In this document: piece after piece, positions 53,360 through 61,197 of the stretch
How positions within the stretch are numbered: position 1 is the first letter of the stretch
How the letters are laid out: each line of letters opens with the position of its first letter
The notes under the pieces: generated by a model
Told to the model about the DNA's origin: nothing
The model's database searches: none
What the model saw: the letters and a program-made list of their open reading frames with translations, nothing else
Program-made: the position numbers and the translations under genes
From: Streptomyces sp. NRRL F-5123
Lineage (GTDB): Bacteria > Actinomycetota > Actinomycetes > Streptomycetales > Streptomycetaceae
Direction of reading: 5' to 3'
NCBI RefSeq assembly: GCF_000721495.1
Contig: NZ_JOHY01000036.1
Location: 25,862-89,861, forward strand
DNA: 64,000 bases

Positions 53360-53388
53360 AGGCGCCGTCCGCACTGCGGACGGCGCCT
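53360..53388 (+). terminator. trpD terminator
   Basis: GGCGCCGTCCGC-ACT-GCGGACGGCGCC with one more A-T pair, a 13-bp perfect stem 22 bp after the trpD stop, followed by TTG. Confidence 0.85.
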
Positions 53389-53423
53389 TGCGCGTGCGCG
53401 GGGCTGTGGCAGAATCCCTTTCA

Positions 53424-53541
53424 GGTCACGAGTGACAGCGCAAAGGCCCCGGCTCGCTGTCCGGCAACCCTCCGTCCGAGGCGGGGTGCCCCGGGTGATG
53501 ACCAGGCTGTGAGCAGCAGGGCTCACAGCAAGCCGGACTGG
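53424..53541 (+). ncRNA. SAM-IV riboswitch
   Basis: A cis-acting aptamer that senses S-adenosylmethionine. The sequence follows the SAM-IV consensus closely: P1 strand GGTCA (53424-53428) pairs with TGACC (53499-53503). Inside are GAGTGACAGCG, CCCCGGCTCGCTGTCCGGCAACCCTCC and GCGGGGTGCCCCGGGTGATGACC. The 3' hairpin CTGTGAGC-n6-GCTCACAG (53507-53528) and an AAGCCGGACTGG tail complete the fold. Recognition is by pattern match from memory of SAM-I/IV family members. It precedes a six-codon ORF and a class V aminotransferase, so it likely represses them when SAM is plentiful. Confidence 0.9.
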
Positions 53542-53552
53542 GGAGTTCTCTC

Positions 53553-53573
53553 ATGCGCAAGCGAATGCGATAG
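53553..53573 (+). CDS. Six-codon leader ORF (MRKRMR) after the SAM-IV riboswitch
   Basis: ATG-CGC-AAG-CGA-ATG-CGA-TAG, with a GGGGAG ribosome-binding site 7 nt upstream (53540-53545). A GGGCC-TTTC-GGCCC hairpin (53573-53586) begins at its stop codon. Placement between a riboswitch and its gene suggests a leader peptide or a translational on/off relay. It is too short for statistical support; function is inference. Confidence 0.45.
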   Translation: MRKRMR

Positions 53574-53737
53574 GGCCTTTCGGCCCCGGTTCCGCCTTTC
53601 CGCGGTGCCGTCAGTGCACCGGTCCACCACCTCGTCCGCTGCCATCCAGCCGTCCGACGGCTTCCGTCGCCCGCGCAGGCCTGTCGCCTGCCGCCGAGGC
53701 GCGCCGCCGCCCGCTGCTCTCGTGCCAGGAGATCGCC

Positions 53738-55135
53738 ATGACCGCAACCACCGTGTCCGCCGCCACCGACGCCACCGGTTCCGCCGACCCCGCCTGTTGC
53801 GAGCCGCTGCCCGTGCTCGGCCGGGACGTCACCGTCCCGCTCGTGACCGGCAGCGACGTCACCTACGCCGCCCTCGACTACGCCGCGAGCGCCCCCGCGC
53901 TCCAGCGGGTGTGGGACGACGTGGCCGCGTACGCCCCCTACTACGGCAGCGTGCACCGCGGCGCGGGGTACCTCTCCCAGCTGTCCACGGACCTCTTCGA
54001 GCAGAGCCGCGCCACGGTCGCCGAGTTCCTCGGCTGCCGCCCCGCCGACCAGGTGGTCTTCACCCGCTCCACCACCGACTCGCTCAACCTGCTGGCCGCC
54101 GCGCTGCCCGCCGGGACCCGGGTGTTCGTCTTCGAGACCGAGCACCACGCGGCGCTGCTGCCCTGGCAGCGGGCCACCGACGCCGAGGTCGTCTGCCTCG
54201 CCGCCCCGCACACCCCCGAGGAGGCCGTCGCCGCGCTCGACGTCGCCCTGCACGGCGCGCCCAAGGGGCCCAAGCTGGTGTGCGTCACCGGCGCCTCCAA
54301 CGTGACCGGTGAGCTGTGGCCGGTGCGCGAACTGGCCGCCGCCGCACACCGGCACGGCGCCCGTATCGTGCTGGACGCCGCGCAGCTGGTGCCGCACCAG
54401 GCCGTGGACATCTCCGAGCTGGACGTCGACTGGGTCGCCTTCTCCGGCCACAAGCTCTACGCGCCCTTCGGCTCCGGCGTCCTCGCCGGCCGCGCCGACT
54501 GGCTGCGCGAGGCCGAGCCCTACCTCGCGGGCGGCGGCGCCACCCGTACCGTCGTCCGGCGGGCCGACGGGCAGGTCGAGACCGAGTGGCACACCACCGT
54601 CGCCCGGCACGAGGCCGGATCGCCGAACGTCATCGGCGCCTACGCGATCGCCTCCGCGTGCCGCGCCCTCACCGAGGCGGGCTTCGACCGGCTCGAAGCG
54701 CGCGAGCGGCAGCTGCTGAAGGTGCTGCGGGACGGCCTCGCCGCGATCCCCGAGGTCCGGGTGCTGTCGCTCTTCGGTGAGGACTCCGCCCGGGTCGGCG
54801 TGCTCAGCTTCGTCGTCCGCGGCTGGAACAGCTCGCACCTCGCGGCGGCGCTCTCCGCGGAGTACGGCATCGGCGTGCGGGACGGGCTCTTCTGCGCCCA
54901 CCCGCTCGTCCGCCGCCTCCTCGGCACCGACACGGAGGACCTCGGGGCGTGCGGATCCCCTGACCCCGGGGCGGGGTTCAACGGCAACGCCGTGCGGGTG
55001 AGCTTCGGCGCCGGCACGCCCGTCGAGGACATCTCGCGCTTCGTGGCCGCGCTGACCACTCTCGTCCGCGAGGGCGCGGCCTGGACCTACGCCACGGAAG
55101 CCGGCCGCTGCGTGCCGGTCGCCCCGGGGGCTTGA
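53738..55135 (+). CDS. Class V aminotransferase-fold PLP enzyme (cysteine desulfurase-like)
   Basis: A 465-aa PLP enzyme. The PLP lysine is in DWVAFSGHKLYAPFGSGVLAG (about residue 238). Supporting motifs: SVHRGAGYLSQLSTDLFEQSR (about 70), VFETEHHAALLPW (about 130), VTGASNVTGELWPV and IVLDAAQLVPHQAVDISEL. The layout matches SufS/CsdA-like or isopenicillin-epimerase-like members, but a catalytic loop cysteine is not clear, so the reaction is unassigned. Control by a SAM-IV riboswitch points to sulfur amino acid metabolism. ATG at 53738 with GGAG ribosome-binding site. Confidence 0.92.
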   Translation: MTATTVSAATDATGSADPACCEPLPVLGRDVTVPLVTGSDVTYAALDYAASAPALQRVWDDVAAYAPYYGSVHRGAGYLSQLSTDLFEQSRATVAEFLGCRPADQVVFTRSTTDSLNLLAAALPAGTRVFVFETEHHAALLPWQRATDAEVVCLAAPHTPEEAVAALDVALHGAPKGPKLVCVTGASNVTGELWPVRELAAAAHRHGARIVLDAAQLVPHQAVDISELDVDWVAFSGHKLYAPFGSGVLAGRADWLREAEPYLAGGGATRTVVRRADGQVETEWHTTVARHEAGSPNVIGAYAIASACRALTEAGFDRLEARERQLLKVLRDGLAAIPEVRVLSLFGEDSARVGVLSFVVRGWNSSHLAAALSAEYGIGVRDGLFCAHPLVRRLLGTDTEDLGACGSPDPGAGFNGNAVRVSFGAGTPVEDISRFVAALTTLVREGAAWTYATEAGRCVPVAPGA

Positions 55136-55170
55136 TCCGGGAGAGAGCTGCCCTGTGCGTGGGGCGGTGC

Positions 55171-55219
55171 GCGTTTTCAGGGGCGCCTGGGCGGTGCCCC
55201 CACGCGCCCCTCAGAACGC
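55171..55219. terminator. Hairpin; dispersed element, minimal copy h
   Basis: AGGGGCGC (55179-55186) pairs with GCGCCCCT (55204-55211), with partial pairing of the flanking GCGTTTTC and AGAACGC. It lies between convergent genes and shares the TTTTCAGGGGCGC edge of the larger elements. Confidence 0.65.
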
Positions 55220-55242
55220 TTGCCCCCTGCGCAAGGGAAAGG

Positions 55243-55524
55243 TCACGAGTCGAGGCCGATGGCGAACGCGGCCTCCAGGTCGTGCTGGGAGTACGTGCGG
55301 AAGGCCACGTGCGTGTCCGTGGCCTCCACACCGGGGATCTTGCTGATGCGGCCGGGGATGATGTCGGCCAGTTCGTCGTGCTTGCCCACCCGGACGAGGG
55401 CGACGAGGTCGTACGTGCCGGTCACCGAGTAGACCTCGCTGACGTTGTCGAGCGCCGCGATCGACTCGGCGATCTCGGGGATCCTGTCCACGGTGGTCTT
55501 GATGAGCACGATCGCGGTGATCAC
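55243..55524 (-). CDS. Stand-alone Lrp/AsnC ligand-binding (RAM) domain protein
   Basis: A 93-aa protein consisting only of the alpha-beta RAM effector domain of Lrp/AsnC regulators, lacking the HTH: MITAIVLIKTTVDRIPEIAESIA, VYSVTGTYDLVALVRV (strand with the typical Gly-x-Tyr-Asp) and TDTHVAFRTYSQHDL. Stand-alone RAM proteins bind amino acids or pair with full-length Lrp factors. GTG start at 55524 overlaps the rhomboid stop by 4 bp, so it is translated with it. Confidence 0.93.
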   Translation of the reverse strand: MITAIVLIKTTVDRIPEIAESIAALDNVSEVYSVTGTYDLVALVRVGKHDELADIIPGRISKIPGVEATDTHVAFRTYSQHDLEAAFAIGLDS

Positions 55525-56300
55525 GGCTGCGCGTCTCCTTGGGTCGTCCCGGCGATGACGCTCAGCTTAGACCGGGGCCGGTAGCAGGCCCACGCCCAGC
55601 AGAAGCCGAAGGCGAAGCCCACGACATGGGCGAGGTAGGCCACCCCCGGGCCCGCGGCGGCGGACTGCGCGGCGAACCACTGGAGCACGAACCAGAAGCC
55701 GAGCACCACCCACGCCGGGAAGCGCAGCGGGACGAAGAAGAGGAAGGGGAACAGGCTGGTGACCCGGGCCCGCGGGTAGAGGTAGAGGTACGCCCCGAGG
55801 GCGCCGGAGATCGCGCCGGACGCGCCGACGAGGCTCTGCGTGTCGGCGGAGTGGGCGAGCGCGAAGGCGTACGTGGCGAGGTAGCCGGCGGCGAGGTAGA
55901 AGAGGGCGAAGCGCACCCGGCCCATGCGGTTCTCGACGTTGTCGCCGAAGACGTAGAGGAAGAGCATGTTGCCGATCAGGTGCAGCCAGCTGCCGTGCAG
56001 GAACATCGACGTGAGCACGGACAGGTACGGCGACGGCGGGTACGGGTCGGCGGCGCTGCAGCCCGCGGGCAGGCCGAGGGCTGCAGCGGAGGGGCGGGCG
56101 TGGAACAGCTCGGCGGGGACGACGCCCCAGCGGTCGAAGTAGAGCGCCTGCCGGCACGCGAGGGCGTGCCCGGTGCCGTAGGCGGGGAGGAAGCCGGACA
56201 GCGGGCCGAGCAGGAAGACGGCGGTGCACAGGGCGATCAGCCCGTACGTGACGACCGGCGTACGGCGGACCGGGTTCTTGTCGTACACCGGGATGACCAT
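55521..56300 (-). CDS. Rhomboid family intramembrane serine protease
   Basis: A 259-aa polytopic protease. Catalytic Ser in GASGAISGALGAYL (about residue 156) and catalytic His in VAYLAHVVGFAFGF (about 230). The structural HGSWLHLIGNMLFLYVFGDNVE block (about 103-124) is classic for rhomboids. Six or seven transmembrane helices. The loop between helices 1 and 2 has three cysteines. ATG at 56300 gives the expected MVIPVYDKNPVRRTPVVTYGL start. Co-translated with the RAM-domain gene. Confidence 0.95.
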   Translation of the reverse strand: MVIPVYDKNPVRRTPVVTYGLIALCTAVFLLGPLSGFLPAYGTGHALACRQALYFDRWGVVPAELFHARPSAAALGLPAGCSAADPYPPSPYLSVLTSMFLHGSWLHLIGNMLFLYVFGDNVENRMGRVRFALFYLAAGYLATYAFALAHSADTQSLVGASGAISGALGAYLYLYPRARVTSLFPFLFFVPLRFPAWVVLGFWFVLQWFAAQSAAAGPGVAYLAHVVGFAFGFCWAWACYRPRSKLSVIAGTTQGDAQP

Positions 56301-56417
56301 GCACTGATCATGACGCAGCGGTCGTAACGGACATAGGCCGCCTCGCCGCAGCGCGCCGCACACGAAAGGCCGTAGGGTGACCGGGACGCACGCTCCCGAC
56401 AGGAAGAGGTACCAGCC

Positions 56418-56717
56418 ATGCCGGTTCCCCTGCCGACCGCGACCACGCGGTGGCGCTGCACGCTGTGCGGAAACCTGACGCGTTTCGACGTCACCCGCTC
56501 CTCGCGGGTCGTGGAGTACGTGCACCTGGACCTGGCGGGCGAGCCGTCCGTGGAGGAGACCGAGGTGCTGGCCGAGACCGTGGAGTCGGTGCGCTGCCGC
56601 TGGTGCAACGCGGTGGACCGGATCGAGCTGGTCGACCGGCCGGGCGCGGCCGCGGACGGTGACGACGGGAACAGCAGTGCGGAAAGTGCCGCCGGGGGCG
56701 GTTCCGCGTCTGGTTGA
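56418..56717 (+). CDS. Zinc-ribbon-like small protein
   Basis: A 99-aa protein with two CxxC knuckles, CTLCGN (about residue 15) and CRWCNA (about 60), a likely four-cysteine zinc site, joined by an FDVTRSSRVVEYVHLDLAGEP beta segment. The C-terminal 25 residues are Gly/Ser/Asp-rich and probably disordered. ATG at 56418 with AGGAAGAGG. It is divergent from the rhomboid gene and followed by the NYN-domain gene on the same strand. Confidence 0.9.
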   Translation: MPVPLPTATTRWRCTLCGNLTRFDVTRSSRVVEYVHLDLAGEPSVEETEVLAETVESVRCRWCNAVDRIELVDRPGAAADGDDGNSSAESAAGGGSASG

Positions 56718-56809
56718 CGCCTGGACGGGGACAATAGAAGCAGGCGTTGTCATCGAAGGGGGCCGGGAGGACGCCGAGGGTCGTCGGCAGATTCGGACGG
56801 GAGTGACTG

Positions 56810-58573
56810 GTGGACGGAAGCGGCGGTTTTCCGCGCCCCGGGACGGACGGGGCCGCGGTGGAGCCTGCCGAGCCGACGGCCGCCGAGCAGTCCGGTTCCG
56901 GACCCGGCACTCCGGCGGACGCGTCCGGGCCGTCCGCCGCGCACGGCGGGCCGGACTCCGCGTCCGACGAGCCCGCGTCCGACGAGCCTGGGTCCGACGA
57001 GCCCGCGTCCGACGAGCCTGGGTCCGACGAGCCCGCGTCCGACGAGCCTGGGTCCGACGAGGCTGCGTCTGACGAGCCCGCGTCCGACGAGCCTGGGTCC
57101 GACGAGCCCGCGTCCGACGAGGCTGCGTCTGACGAGGCTGCGTCTGACGAGCCCGCGCTCGACGAGGCTGCGTCTGACGAGCCCGCGTCTGCCGAGCCCG
57201 CGCGCGACGAGGCTGCGTCTGCCGAGCCTGCGTCCGCCGACTCCGCGCTCGACGAGCCTGCGCTCGACCGGCCGCTGCCCGAGGGCGTACGCCACCGGGT
57301 GGTCGCCATCGCCGCCGACGCGTTCGGCAGCTTCACCTACCAGGAGCTTCCCGTCTCGCTCCGCCCTTACGCCCGCTTCACGCCCAGCCGCCGGGTGAAG
57401 TACGCCGGTACGGCGCTGGCCGCCGCCCTGGAGCACGACCCGGCCTTCCGGCAGCGGGTGGCCGGGCGGCTGCGGGATTCGCAGGCCGAGCTCGCGGGGG
57501 CGCTGGAGGACGGCACCCCGCCGCCGGCCGCCGACCCGCTGGACGTCGCGGCCGCCGCGTATCTGCTGCGCCCGGCGGGCTGGGCGAAGCTGGTGGCCAC
57601 CGCGGGGGAGGAGGCCCAGCGGGCGGATGCCGAGCGGGCCGACGAGGAGGCGCTGCGCGAGCTGGCCGCCCTGCGCGCCGAGGTCGAGGCGCTGCACGAG
57701 CACGGCAGGGCCGAGGCCGCGCGCGCGAGGGCCGAGCTGGAGTCCGTGCGCAAGGAGGGCGACGCGCTGCACCGCAAGCTGCGCAGCGCCCTCAGCGACG
57801 TCAAGCGCGCGGAGGCCGCGCAGCGCCGGCTGCAGACGGAGGTCGACGAGCTGCGCACGTCGGCCGCGCAGGAGCGGACCGCCGCCGACAGCGAGGCCCG
57901 CCGGCTGCGCGCCCGGCTCGCGGAGGCCGAGGCGGCGGTCGAGGCCGGCCGCCGGGCCGTGCGCGAGGGGCGCAGCGTTGAGGACGTACGGCTGCGGCTG
58001 CTGCTCGACACCGTGCTGGACGCGGCGGCCGGGCTGCGCCGCGAGCTGGCCCTGCCGCCGCGGGACACGATGGGCGTGCTGCCCGCGGACACCGTGGACG
58101 CGGTCGCGCCGGGGACGTTCAGCGCGCGGGACATCGCCACCCGGGCGCTGTCTGCCAACGACCCGGCGCTGCTCGACCAGTTGCTGGCGCTGCCGCAGGC
58201 GCACCTGGTGGTCGACGGCTACAACGTGACCAAGACCGGCTATCCCGCGCTGCCGCTGGAGAAGCAGCGGCTGCGGCTGCTCGGCGGCCTCGCGGCGCTC
58301 GCCGCGCAGAGCGGCGCCGAGGTGACGTGCGTCTTCGACGGCGCCGACCTCGACATGCCGGTGCTGCTCGCGCCGCCGCGCGGGGTGCGGGTGCTGTTCA
58401 GCAAGGCCGGGGAGACCGCGGACGAGCTGATCCGGCGGCTGGTGCGGGCCGAACCGCCCGGGCGGCAGATCGTCGTCGTCTCCGCCGACCGTGAGGTCGC
58501 CGACGGCGTCGCCAAGTCGGGGGCCCGGCCCGTCGCCTCCACGCTGCTGCTGCGACGCCTCGCCCGGGTCTGA
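56810..58573 (+). CDS. NYN (YacP-type) PIN-like RNase-domain protein with acidic tandem repeats
   Basis: A 587-aa protein. Residues 52-151 are 20 tandem pentapeptides of the type SDEPA/SDEPG, a long acidic disordered tract. A conserved segment (HRVVAIAADAFGSFTYQELPVSLRPYARF, about 160) is followed by a coiled coil (about 260-385). The C-terminal NYN domain (about 463-587) has HLVVDGYNVTKTGYP, CVFDGADLD and VVSADREVADGV, with the acidic residues of PIN-like RNases in place. YacP/Rae1-like proteins cleave RNA at ribosomes. GTG at 56810 with a GGGAG ribosome-binding site. Confidence 0.92.
   Translation: MDGSGGFPRPGTDGAAVEPAEPTAAEQSGSGPGTPADASGPSAAHGGPDSASDEPASDEPGSDEPASDEPGSDEPASDEPGSDEAASDEPASDEPGSDEPASDEAASDEAASDEPALDEAASDEPASAEPARDEAASAEPASADSALDEPALDRPLPEGVRHRVVAIAADAFGSFTYQELPVSLRPYARFTPSRRVKYAGTALAAALEHDPAFRQRVAGRLRDSQAELAGALEDGTPPPAADPLDVAAAAYLLRPAGWAKLVATAGEEAQRADAERADEEALRELAALRAEVEALHEHGRAEAARARAELESVRKEGDALHRKLRSALSDVKRAEAAQRRLQTEVDELRTSAAQERTAADSEARRLRARLAEAEAAVEAGRRAVREGRSVEDVRLRLLLDTVLDAAAGLRRELALPPRDTMGVLPADTVDAVAPGTFSARDIATRALSANDPALLDQLLALPQAHLVVDGYNVTKTGYPALPLEKQRLRLLGGLAALAAQSGAEVTCVFDGADLDMPVLLAPPRGVRVLFSKAGETADELIRRLVRAEPPGRQIVVVSADREVADGVAKSGARPVASTLLLRRLARV
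56963..57262 (+). repeat. 15-bp tandem repeat array inside the NYN gene
   Basis: Twenty in-frame 15-bp units, mostly TCCGACGAGCC(C/T)GCG or ...GGG, encoding SDEPA/SDEPG and variants with SDEAA, LDEPA and SAEPA towards the end. The first six units alternate A and G as a 30-bp super-repeat, showing recent expansion. Copy number is likely to vary between strains. Confidence 0.9.
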
Positions 58574-58734
58574 ATCCGGCGCCTCCGCAAGTCCGTTCAC
58601 CATTCCCGTGCGCCCGTACGTCCGTGCGGGCGTTCACCAGCGCACTAGTACGCACCCTGTGTGAATCGGTCATCACGCTGCGTTGAAAGCGTGTAAAGAA
58701 AACTTGAACCGGTCGAGATTTTGCCTTCCGGGAT

Positions 58735-58764
58735 TTGAACCGATCACGGAAAGGTCACTAAGGT
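58735..58764 (+). promoter_or_regulatory. Promoter of the first NlpC/P60 gene
   Basis: TTGAAC (58735-58740) and TAAGGT (58759-58764) are 18 bp apart, a good housekeeping-type promoter in an AT-rich stretch. It implies a leader of about 100 nt before the GTG at 58872. The leader has CCTCCG/CGGAGG and GCCGCC/GGCGGC inverted repeats that could fold. The rest of the 58574-58871 gap shows no gene. Confidence 0.6.
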
Positions 58765-58871
58765 CAGGCCTCGTACCTCCGCGCAGTCGATCATCCAATC
58801 CGGATGGCGCTCGGAGGCCGCCCGCCAGTCGTCAACCGGTAGGCGGCTGAAGGAAGAAGGAGCTCGCCTTC

Positions 58872-59909
58872 GTGGCGTCCCACCGTCGACCCAAGCCGGC
58901 AAGCCGCACGCGTGTGACCGTGCTGACCGCGACCGCTGCGGCGGCCGTCGCGCTGTCCGCCCAGGCTGCCAACGCCGCTCCTGCCAAGCCCAGCAAGCCC
59001 ACCACGGTCAAGGACGCCAAGGCCCAGGTGGACGCGCTCTACACGCAGGCGGAGCAGGCCACCGAGAAGTACGACGCGGCGAACGAGAAGCTCAAGTCGC
59101 TGCAGGGTGAGGCCAGCTCGCTCCAGGACCAGGTGGCCCGGCAGCAGCAGCACCTCAACACGCTGCGCGACGGCCTAGGTGTGATCGCGGCCTCGCAGTA
59201 CCGCACCGGTGGCATCGACCCGTCGCTGCAGCTCTTCCTCTCGTCCAACCCGGACAGCTACCTGGACCAGGCCTCCGCCCTTGACCAGGTCAGCTCGATC
59301 CAGACCAGCGCCCTCCAGCAGCTCCAGAACGCCAAGCGGACCCTGGACCAGGAGCGCGCGCAGGCCACGGCGAAACTCGCCGAACTGGAGTCCACCAAGA
59401 CCGAGCTGGCCAAGCGCAAGACCGAGGCCAAGGACAAGCTCGCGCAGGCGCAGTCCATACTCAACGGGCTCACCGCAGCGCAGCGCCAGCAGATATCCAA
59501 CGACCAGGCCCGCGCCAACCGCGACACCGGCCGCGCCCCGCTGGGCGGCACGTCCGCCAGCAAGTACGCCGCCAGCGCCTTCGCCGCCGCGCAGTCCAAG
59601 ATCGGCAAGTCCTACGTGTACGGCGGCTCCGGCCCCAACACCTTCGACTGCTCCGGCCTCACCTCCTGGGCCTACCGCCAGGCCGGGGTGTCCATCCCCC
59701 GCACCGCGGCGGAGCAGGCCAACGCCGGTACGCGCATCTACTCCAAGTCCGACCTCAAGGTCGGCGACCTCATCATCTTCTACGGCGACCACCACCACGT
59801 CGGCCTCTATGCCGGCGACGGCCAGGTGCTGCACGCCCCCAAGCCGGGCACGGTCGTGCGCTACGAGGCCATGAGCAACATGCCCTTCCAGTTCGGCGTC
59901 CGCATCTGA
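58872..59909 (+). CDS. Secreted NlpC/P60 peptidoglycan hydrolase
   Basis: A 345-aa exported endopeptidase. A signal peptide (about 1-37, basic SRTRVTVLTATAAAAV then AANAAPA) is followed by a coiled-coil linker (about 45-215) and a C-terminal NlpC/P60 domain: SYVYGGSGPNTFDCSGLTSWAY with the catalytic Cys (about 258), GDHHHVGLYAGDGQVLHAP with the catalytic His (about 307). The fold is the RipA-type arrangement used at cell division or growth. GTG at 58872. The paralogue starts 203 bp downstream. Confidence 0.94.
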   Translation: MASHRRPKPASRTRVTVLTATAAAAVALSAQAANAAPAKPSKPTTVKDAKAQVDALYTQAEQATEKYDAANEKLKSLQGEASSLQDQVARQQQHLNTLRDGLGVIAASQYRTGGIDPSLQLFLSSNPDSYLDQASALDQVSSIQTSALQQLQNAKRTLDQERAQATAKLAELESTKTELAKRKTEAKDKLAQAQSILNGLTAAQRQQISNDQARANRDTGRAPLGGTSASKYAASAFAAAQSKIGKSYVYGGSGPNTFDCSGLTSWAYRQAGVSIPRTAAEQANAGTRIYSKSDLKVGDLIIFYGDHHHVGLYAGDGQVLHAPKPGTVVRYEAMSNMPFQFGVRI

Positions 59910-60112
59910 GCCGCTCCCCTCTGGGCTGATCCCGCCGGGGCCGACCCGCAACACCGCCCGGACGCTACGGCGTTCGGGTGGTGCCGTTTCCGTCCCCGCC
60001 CGCGTGCCGGTCGGCTGACCTGCGCGGCGACCACCCCCGCGCACATGTGCGGGTCGCTGCGCCGCTCACCGCGTTTGTACGGTACGTGCCCGACTGGCTA
60101 CTGTCGGCTGCC

Positions 60113-61162
60113 GTGGCATCCCATCGACGTGCACCGCAGCCGGGCCCGGCCGCCCGTGCCACCCGGCTCACCGTGCTCACCGCCGCGGCCGCGGCCACCG
60201 CGGCGCTCACCGGCGGCGCCGCCCAGCCCGCCGCGGCCGACCCGTCCGCGACGGCGGCCGGCACCACCGCCCGCCTCGACCGGCTCTACCAGCAGGCCGA
60301 AGCGGCCACCCAGGCGTACGACGCCGCCACCGAACGCACCCGGCAGCTCGGCGCCGACCTCGCGAGCCTCCAGCAGCGCGCCGCGCAGGGCCAGCAGCGA
60401 ATCAACGAACTGCGCACGGGACTCGGCCGGCTCGCCGCAGCGCAGTACCGCGGCGGCGCCCTCGACCCCACCCTCGCGCTGCTCCTGTCCGACGACCCGC
60501 GCGGCTTCCTCGACCAGGCCGCCACCCTCACCCGCCTCGGCGCCCGGCAGGCCGGGCGGCTGGACGAACTGCGGTCCGCCCAGCAGGCCCTGGACGGCCG
60601 GCACGCCCAGGCCGCGGGCAAGCTCACCGAACTCGCCCAGGCCACCGCGGAGCTGACCCGCCGCAAGGCCGCCGTCCAGCACGCCCTCGCCCAGGCCCGG
60701 CAACTCCTGCGCACCCTCCCCGCCGCCCAGCGGGCCCGTTACGCCCCCGGCACGGCCGACCGCTCCTTCCGGCCCTTCCCGCTGCTGCCGCCGCTCGGCG
60801 ACCTCCCCGCCGCCTCCGGCCGCGCCGCCCTCGCCGTGGCCGCCGCCCACCAGGTCCTCGGCGCCCCCTACGTGTGGGGCGCGACCGGCCCCCACTCCTT
60901 CGACTGCTCGGGCCTGATGCAGTACGCCTACTCCCGCGCGGGCGTCTCCCTCCCGCGCACCTCCCAGGAGCAGGCCCACGCCGGGCGCCGCGTCCCCCTC
61001 TCCCAGGCCCGCCCCGGCGACCTCGTCATCTACCGCAACGACGCCAGCCACGTGGCGATGTACGTCGGCGACGGCCGCGTCATCCACGCCCCCTACCCCG
61101 GCGCCCGGGTCCGCTACGACCCGGTGTCGATGATGCCGGTCACCGCGGTGGTCCGCCCCTAG
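60113..61162 (+). CDS. Second secreted NlpC/P60 peptidoglycan hydrolase
   Basis: A 349-aa paralogue of the previous gene with the same order: signal peptide (VTVL-like RLTVLTAAAAATAALTGG, cleaved after AAA), coiled-coil middle (about 45-210), catalytic domain with YVWGATGPHSFDCSGLMQYAYSRAG (Cys about 266) and NDASHVAMYVGDGRVIHAP (His about 309). GTG at 60113 with a TACTGT hexamer at 60099-60104 and no ribosome-binding site indicates a leaderless mRNA; the longer upstream frame is not used. Confidence 0.92.
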   Translation: MASHRRAPQPGPAARATRLTVLTAAAAATAALTGGAAQPAAADPSATAAGTTARLDRLYQQAEAATQAYDAATERTRQLGADLASLQQRAAQGQQRINELRTGLGRLAAAQYRGGALDPTLALLLSDDPRGFLDQAATLTRLGARQAGRLDELRSAQQALDGRHAQAAGKLTELAQATAELTRRKAAVQHALAQARQLLRTLPAAQRARYAPGTADRSFRPFPLLPPLGDLPAASGRAALAVAAAHQVLGAPYVWGATGPHSFDCSGLMQYAYSRAGVSLPRTSQEQAHAGRRVPLSQARPGDLVIYRNDASHVAMYVGDGRVIHAPYPGARVRYDPVSMMPVTAVVRP

Positions 61163-61197
61163 GGCGAGCGGCGGGGCCCGCCCCGTACGATCGCCCC

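Noticed and set aside
56963..57262. Possible CRISPR array
   Set aside because: Contiguous 15-bp units without spacers, in frame within a gene.
56491..57336. Minus-strand frame with GSSDAGSSDP repeats
   Set aside because: Antisense reading of the SDEPA/SDEPG array of the NYN gene.
58574..58871. Definite c-di-AMP (ydaO) riboswitch
   Set aside because: Only a short 3' segment looks similar; the GGGGA and GGTGAA core boxes are not visible.
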